Assembly: GCA_028718045.1 (NCBI GenBank)
Contig: JAQUMQ010000044.1
Span: 1-9,019, forward strand
Source: Actinomycetota bacterium
GTDB lineage: Bacteria > Actinomycetota > Humimicrobiia > Humimicrobiales > Humimicrobiaceae
DNA length: 9,019 nucleotides
Direction: 5' to 3'
Position numbers and translations under genes: made by a program. The notes beneath the pieces are model-generated. The model did not search any database. It saw nothing but the letters and a program-made list of their open reading frames with translations, and was not told the origin of the DNA. Below are positions 6,608 to 9,019 of this stretch, in pieces. Position 1 is the stretch's first letter. Each line of letters starts with the position of its first letter.

Positions 6608-6844
6608 TTATCTGGAACATCCGCTGCAGCCGGAGCACGAACCCGAACAGCTTTTCCCGGAAGAAGATGAGGATGGCAAAAAATTATCATCAGACGAAGA
6701 TGACCTTTTTGAACACACAGGGGCAAACACCCTAGTCATGTTTTTGCTTCCGCAAGATTCGCATTTTATTTTATCCAAATCATTGCTTTTTACATAATAT
6801 TCCGAGACAACTCCACATTCATTGCACTTAAAGTCAACGAACAT
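6608..6844 (-). CDS. FmdB-like zinc ribbon protein with Ser/Cys-rich tail
   Basis: This small 78-residue protein opens with a zinc ribbon, C7-NE-C10 and C28-ES-C31, the CxxC pair arrangement of the FmdB family (named after a putative regulator of formamidase genes, function still unclear). The C-terminal 30 residues are mostly Ser, Gly and Cys, ending CSGSCSGCSGCSR with C66, C70, C73 and C76; a Ser/Cys-rich tail is common in FmdB-type proteins and might hold a second metal. A strong AAGAGGAG ribosome site lies at 6856-6863, 11 bases before the ATG. It is the first gene of the probable fmdB-DUF89-recF operon and is transcribed away from pduX. Regulatory or metal-binding roles are guesses. Confidence 0.8.
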   Translation of the reverse strand: MFVDFKCNECGVVSEYYVKSNDLDKIKCESCGSKNMTRVFAPVCSKRSSSSDDNFLPSSSSSGKSCSGSCSGCSGCSR

Positions 6845-6938
6845 AAATTCTTTTACTCCTCTTTATAAAACATTTTAAAAAATCAATCTTAAACCATATA
6901 ACATCTTTGCTTGTTTTTCAATACAAACCAAAAAATGA

Positions 6939-6968
6939 TTGACATTTATGGATGTTTAAAAAAATAAT
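6939..6968 (+). promoter_or_regulatory. Promoter candidate for pduX-cobD
   Basis: A perfect -35 TTGACA (6939-6944) is followed after 18 bp by AATAAT (6963-6968), five of six matches to the -10. Transcription would start near 6975, leaving a leader of nearly 200 bases before the pduX ATG. AT-rich DNA gives many chance hexamers, so confidence is moderate. Confidence 0.4.
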
Positions 6969-6981
6969 ACTTTATTGGTGA

Positions 6982-6997
6982 TTGATTTATAGATCAA
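6982..6997. promoter_or_regulatory. Palindrome TTGAT-N6-ATCAA in the pduX promoter region, operator candidate
   Basis: TTGAT (6982-6986) and ATCAA (6993-6997) form a perfect inverted repeat with a 6-bp centre. It lies just downstream of the predicted pduX transcription start, where a repressor would block initiation. The same core with the same spacing stands at 201-216 in front of the DUF721 gene. Binding by any protein is inferred. Confidence 0.35.
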
Positions 6998-7171
6998 ACA
7001 CTTATAATGACTTTGATTTAAAAAATAATTAAGCTATCGATATATAAAAAAATATGTTATCGATTAGGCAGTATATGATTTAAAAAAAGAAGTATGCAAT
7101 CCAATGGATCGAAATTGCGATTTTAAAAAAATTTTTAAACATTAAATTTGACTTGTTGCAGGTTATAGGAT

Positions 7172-8044
7172 ATGGCAAAAAAAACTTATACCGTTAAATT
7201 TCCGGGAAGCTGCGGAGAGTTGATGCAGGGCATGACTAAAGGGAAAAACTTCTTAATCGCATGCCCTATAAATTTGTTTTCTGAAATAAGCATAAATATC
7301 AATAAAAATTCAGATATCATTTGTGATAGCAATCACTGGAAATCAGTTAGGGCAATGGAAGAAACACTTAAATATTTTGGTGCAAATAATTTTGGAGGAG
7401 TTATCAAAATCAAATCCGAAATACCGTCCGGAAAAGGAATGGCTTCAAGCACAGCCGACATAAGTGGAGTAATATTTGCCACAGCGATGGCATTGAATGA
7501 AGAAATAAGCGAAAACGAAATTGCAAAAATTGCACTGTCCATAGAACCCACAGATGGTACAATGTTTAAAGATATATATCTTTTCGACCATAAAAAAGGT
7601 CTTATTTCCGAAAGAATCGGCAGTATCCCCGAAAACAGACTTTTGGTAATAGACTCCGGTGGAGTGATAGATACCATCGAATTTAATAAGAAAGATCACA
7701 ACAGACTTTTGTCTGAAAACGAGACTAGCATCAACAAAATATTAAAAAAAATCAAAGATGGATTTAAAAATAAAAAATTAAGCGTTATAGGAGAATGTTC
7801 GACTGAGAGTGCTGTGTTGAACCAAAAAATACTTTATAAATATTATCTGGATAAGCTGCTTGATTTTTCGCTTAACCATAATGCACTGGGAATAACGGTT
7901 GCGCACAGCGGAACTGCGGCAGGAATAATTTTTCCACCGGATATTGTCATAAAAGAAAGTTTCTGCAACCAGGTTTCCGGGATATTTGATTATTCTCCAA
8001 AGATTTATGATTGTAAAATAACGGGCGGCGGTGTGATTGCATGA
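7172..8044 (+). CDS. pduX: L-threonine kinase PduX (GHMP kinase)
   Basis: This 290-residue GHMP-superfamily kinase phosphorylates L-threonine to O-phospho-L-threonine, the precursor of the aminopropanol linker of cobalamin. PduX features are FPGSCGELMQG at residues 10-20 with CPINLFSE soon after, the phosphate-binding IPSGKGMASSTAD loop at 84-96, EPTDGTMF at 125-132, LLVIDSGG at 157-164, and the C-terminal AHSGTAAGIIF (244-254) and ITGGG (283-287). Length and motif order are normal. The ATG at 7172 lies close behind AGG-containing sequence (CAGG at 7159-7162), a weak ribosome site. Its stop codon overlaps the cobD start (ATGA), and the product of one enzyme is the substrate of the other, which strongly supports both calls. 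Confidence 0.9.
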   Translation: MAKKTYTVKFPGSCGELMQGMTKGKNFLIACPINLFSEISININKNSDIICDSNHWKSVRAMEETLKYFGANNFGGVIKIKSEIPSGKGMASSTADISGVIFATAMALNEEISENEIAKIALSIEPTDGTMFKDIYLFDHKKGLISERIGSIPENRLLVIDSGGVIDTIEFNKKDHNRLLSENETSINKILKKIKDGFKNKKLSVIGECSTESAVLNQKILYKYYLDKLLDFSLNHNALGITVAHSGTAAGIIFPPDIVIKESFCNQVSGIFDYSPKIYDCKITGGGVIA

Positions 8045-9019
8045 CGAAAAATGTATGTTCGGAACATGGCGGAAACATATGGAGCAAAATAAAAAGCTTG
8101 TCAACCGCAGATGATAATCTGACAGACTTTAGCACAAATACCAATCCTCTTGGTTTTCCGAAAGAAACAAACAAAATAATCCAAGATAATATTTCCAATA
8201 TCAGGCATTATCCTGACCCTGATTGCTTGCACTTAAGACAAAACATTTCAAAGTATTTAAATATAAATTATAAAAATATTATCGCAGGAAACGGAAGTTC
8301 CGAGCTCTTTTACAGCACCATCAGCACTATTAAGCCTGCAAGGATTTTACTGCCGGCTCCGTCTTTTTCCGAATACGAAAAAGCTTCCCTTTTATCAGGT
8401 GCTTCAGTTTCGTTTGTCAGTTATGAAAAGCAAAATGGGGAGTTTTTTATGGATATTGAAAAAATAACAAAAGAATTACCGCAAATAAATGCGTTTATGA
8501 TAGGTAATCCCAACAATCCGACAGGTTCGATCATTGATCACGACGTCTTAATGTTTATTATAAAAAAGGCACAGGAAAACAACTGTTTTGTTTTGATTGA
8601 CGAAGCATTTATTGACTTTGCAGAGAATGGCAAGGAATTGTCTTTAATCAAAGATATCCCGAAAAACGACAACATCATTGTTTTTCGTTCTCTTACCAAA
8701 ATTTTTGCAATCCCGGGATTAAGGCTGGGATATGCTGCCGCAAATGCAAATATGATAGAAAAAATAAGAGCTCATCAACCCGACTGGCCTGTTAATTTAT
8801 TTGCTCAAACAGTCGGTGCGGAATTGATTAAAAACAAGGACTTCATTAAAAAGACTCTAAAAATCATCGAAGAAGAAAAGCGCTTTCTTTACGAATCCAT
8901 ATCGAAAATCAAAGGTTTGAAACCTTATAAATCACATGCCAATTTTTTGATTATCGAAATTCCGAAAGCAGGGCTGGATTCAAAAGCTATTAAATCAAAG
9001 CTGCTTTCGCAAGACAATA
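8041..9019 (+). CDS. cobD: L-threonine-O-3-phosphate decarboxylase CobD, 3' end cut by window edge
   Basis: This PLP-dependent, aminotransferase-fold enzyme converts L-threonine phosphate to (R)-1-amino-2-propanol O-2-phosphate for attachment to cobyric acid by CbiB/CobD-type synthases. 326 codons are present without interruption. The N-terminal HGGN (residues 9-12) followed by DFSTNTNPLGFP (29-40) is characteristic of CobD. Further motifs are GNGSSE (83-88), GNPNNPTG (155-162), LIDEAFIDF (185-193), the PLP lysine K220 in SLTKIFAIPGLRLGY, and R228. Histidinol-phosphate aminotransferase (HisC) is the close look-alike, but HGGN and the four-base overlap with pduX favour CobD. The frame is still open at 9019; around 30-40 residues are probably missing. 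Confidence 0.9.
   Translation, partial: MTKNVCSEHGGNIWSKIKSLSTADDNLTDFSTNTNPLGFPKETNKIIQDNISNIRHYPDPDCLHLRQNISKYLNINYKNIIAGNGSSELFYSTISTIKPARILLPAPSFSEYEKASLLSGASVSFVSYEKQNGEFFMDIEKITKELPQINAFMIGNPNNPTGSIIDHDVLMFIIKKAQENNCFVLIDEAFIDFAENGKELSLIKDIPKNDNIIVFRSLTKIFAIPGLRLGYAAANANMIEKIRAHQPDWPVNLFAQTVGAELIKNKDFIKKTLKIIEEEKRFLYESISKIKGLKPYKSHANFLIIEIPKAGLDSKAIKSKLLSQDN

Larger units (their letters stand above)
6845..7171. other. Divergent intergenic region between the fmdB-like gene and pduX
   Basis: No gene is supported in these 327 AT-rich bases. On the plus strand they hold a promoter candidate (6939-6968), the palindrome at 6982-6997, an ATCGATA/TATCGAT inverted repeat (7036-7042 with 7058-7064), an ATCCA-A-TGGAT palindrome (7099-7109), and a weak GCAAT/ATTGC stem (7096-7100 with 7114-7118) followed by TTTT. 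The left end carries the ribosome site of the fmdB-like gene. I saw no cobalamin-riboswitch core and no cluster of DnaA boxes. Confidence 0.5.

Noticed and set aside
6591..6638. Upstream start extending the DUF89 protein to 311 residues
   Set aside because: It overlaps the end of the fmdB-like gene, while the ATG at 6590 has a good ribosome site and gives the family's usual N-terminus.
6982..6997. Canonical FNR box
   Set aside because: The half-sites match TTGAT/ATCAA, but the centre has six bases and not four; reported only as a generic operator candidate.
6845..7171. Cobalamin riboswitch or replication origin in the divergent intergenic region
   Set aside because: No B12-box-like core and no cluster of TTATNCACA-type DnaA boxes is visible.
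7333..8198. Minus-strand open frames opposite pduX and cobD
   Set aside because: They lie antisense to two well-supported enzymes and have no family features.

Overview
This window is AT-rich bacterial DNA (recF, a DUF721/DciA-like gene, clear Shine-Dalgarno sites). Its redox genes point to an anaerobe, and the recF and DUF721 genes hint at a replication-origin-proximal stretch. The species cannot be named from the sequence. No mobile element, CRISPR array, tRNA or rRNA was seen.

Layout. 1-162 (minus): 5' part of a DUF721/DciA-like gene running off the left edge. 163-2093: a low-density, decayed stretch. It holds a DeoR-family regulator pseudogene with a large internal deletion (272-644, minus), an AT-rich spacer, an intact vapBC toxin-antitoxin pair (983-1584, plus), and directly behind vapC a second PIN-domain toxin that has lost its N-terminus (1586-1951). 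2094-4225 (minus): a two-gene membrane electron-transfer module, a cytochrome b-like NarI/HdrE-type subunit followed by an HdrD/GlpC-type iron-sulfur protein with two CCG domains. 4342-6844 (minus): a compact run fmdB-like zinc ribbon, DUF89 hydrolase, recF. 6845-7171: divergent intergenic region with a promoter candidate and palindromes. 7172-9019 (plus): pduX (L-threonine kinase) overlapping cobD (threonine-phosphate decarboxylase, truncated by the right edge). Together these make the aminopropanol-phosphate part of the cobalamin nucleotide loop.

How the genes work together. PduX phosphorylates L-threonine and CobD decarboxylates the product to (R)-1-amino-2-propanol O-2-phosphate, so a cobalamin synthesis or salvage cluster probably continues to the right. 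The HdrE/HdrD-like pair would link the quinone pool to a thiol/disulfide or similar cytoplasmic partner, but no catalytic partner is in view. recF and DUF721 often neighbour one another near dnaA-dnaN-gyrB; here about 4.2 kb of redox genes and toxin-antitoxin debris separates them.

The most notable points are: the vapBC promoter, whose predicted transcription start falls on the vapB ATG with an inverted repeat between -35 and -10; two decayed genes with recognisable deletion junctions; a TTGAT-N6-ATCAA palindrome present at two promoter regions; and a RecF with an extra segment of roughly 60-70 residues. I found no convincing wholly new system.
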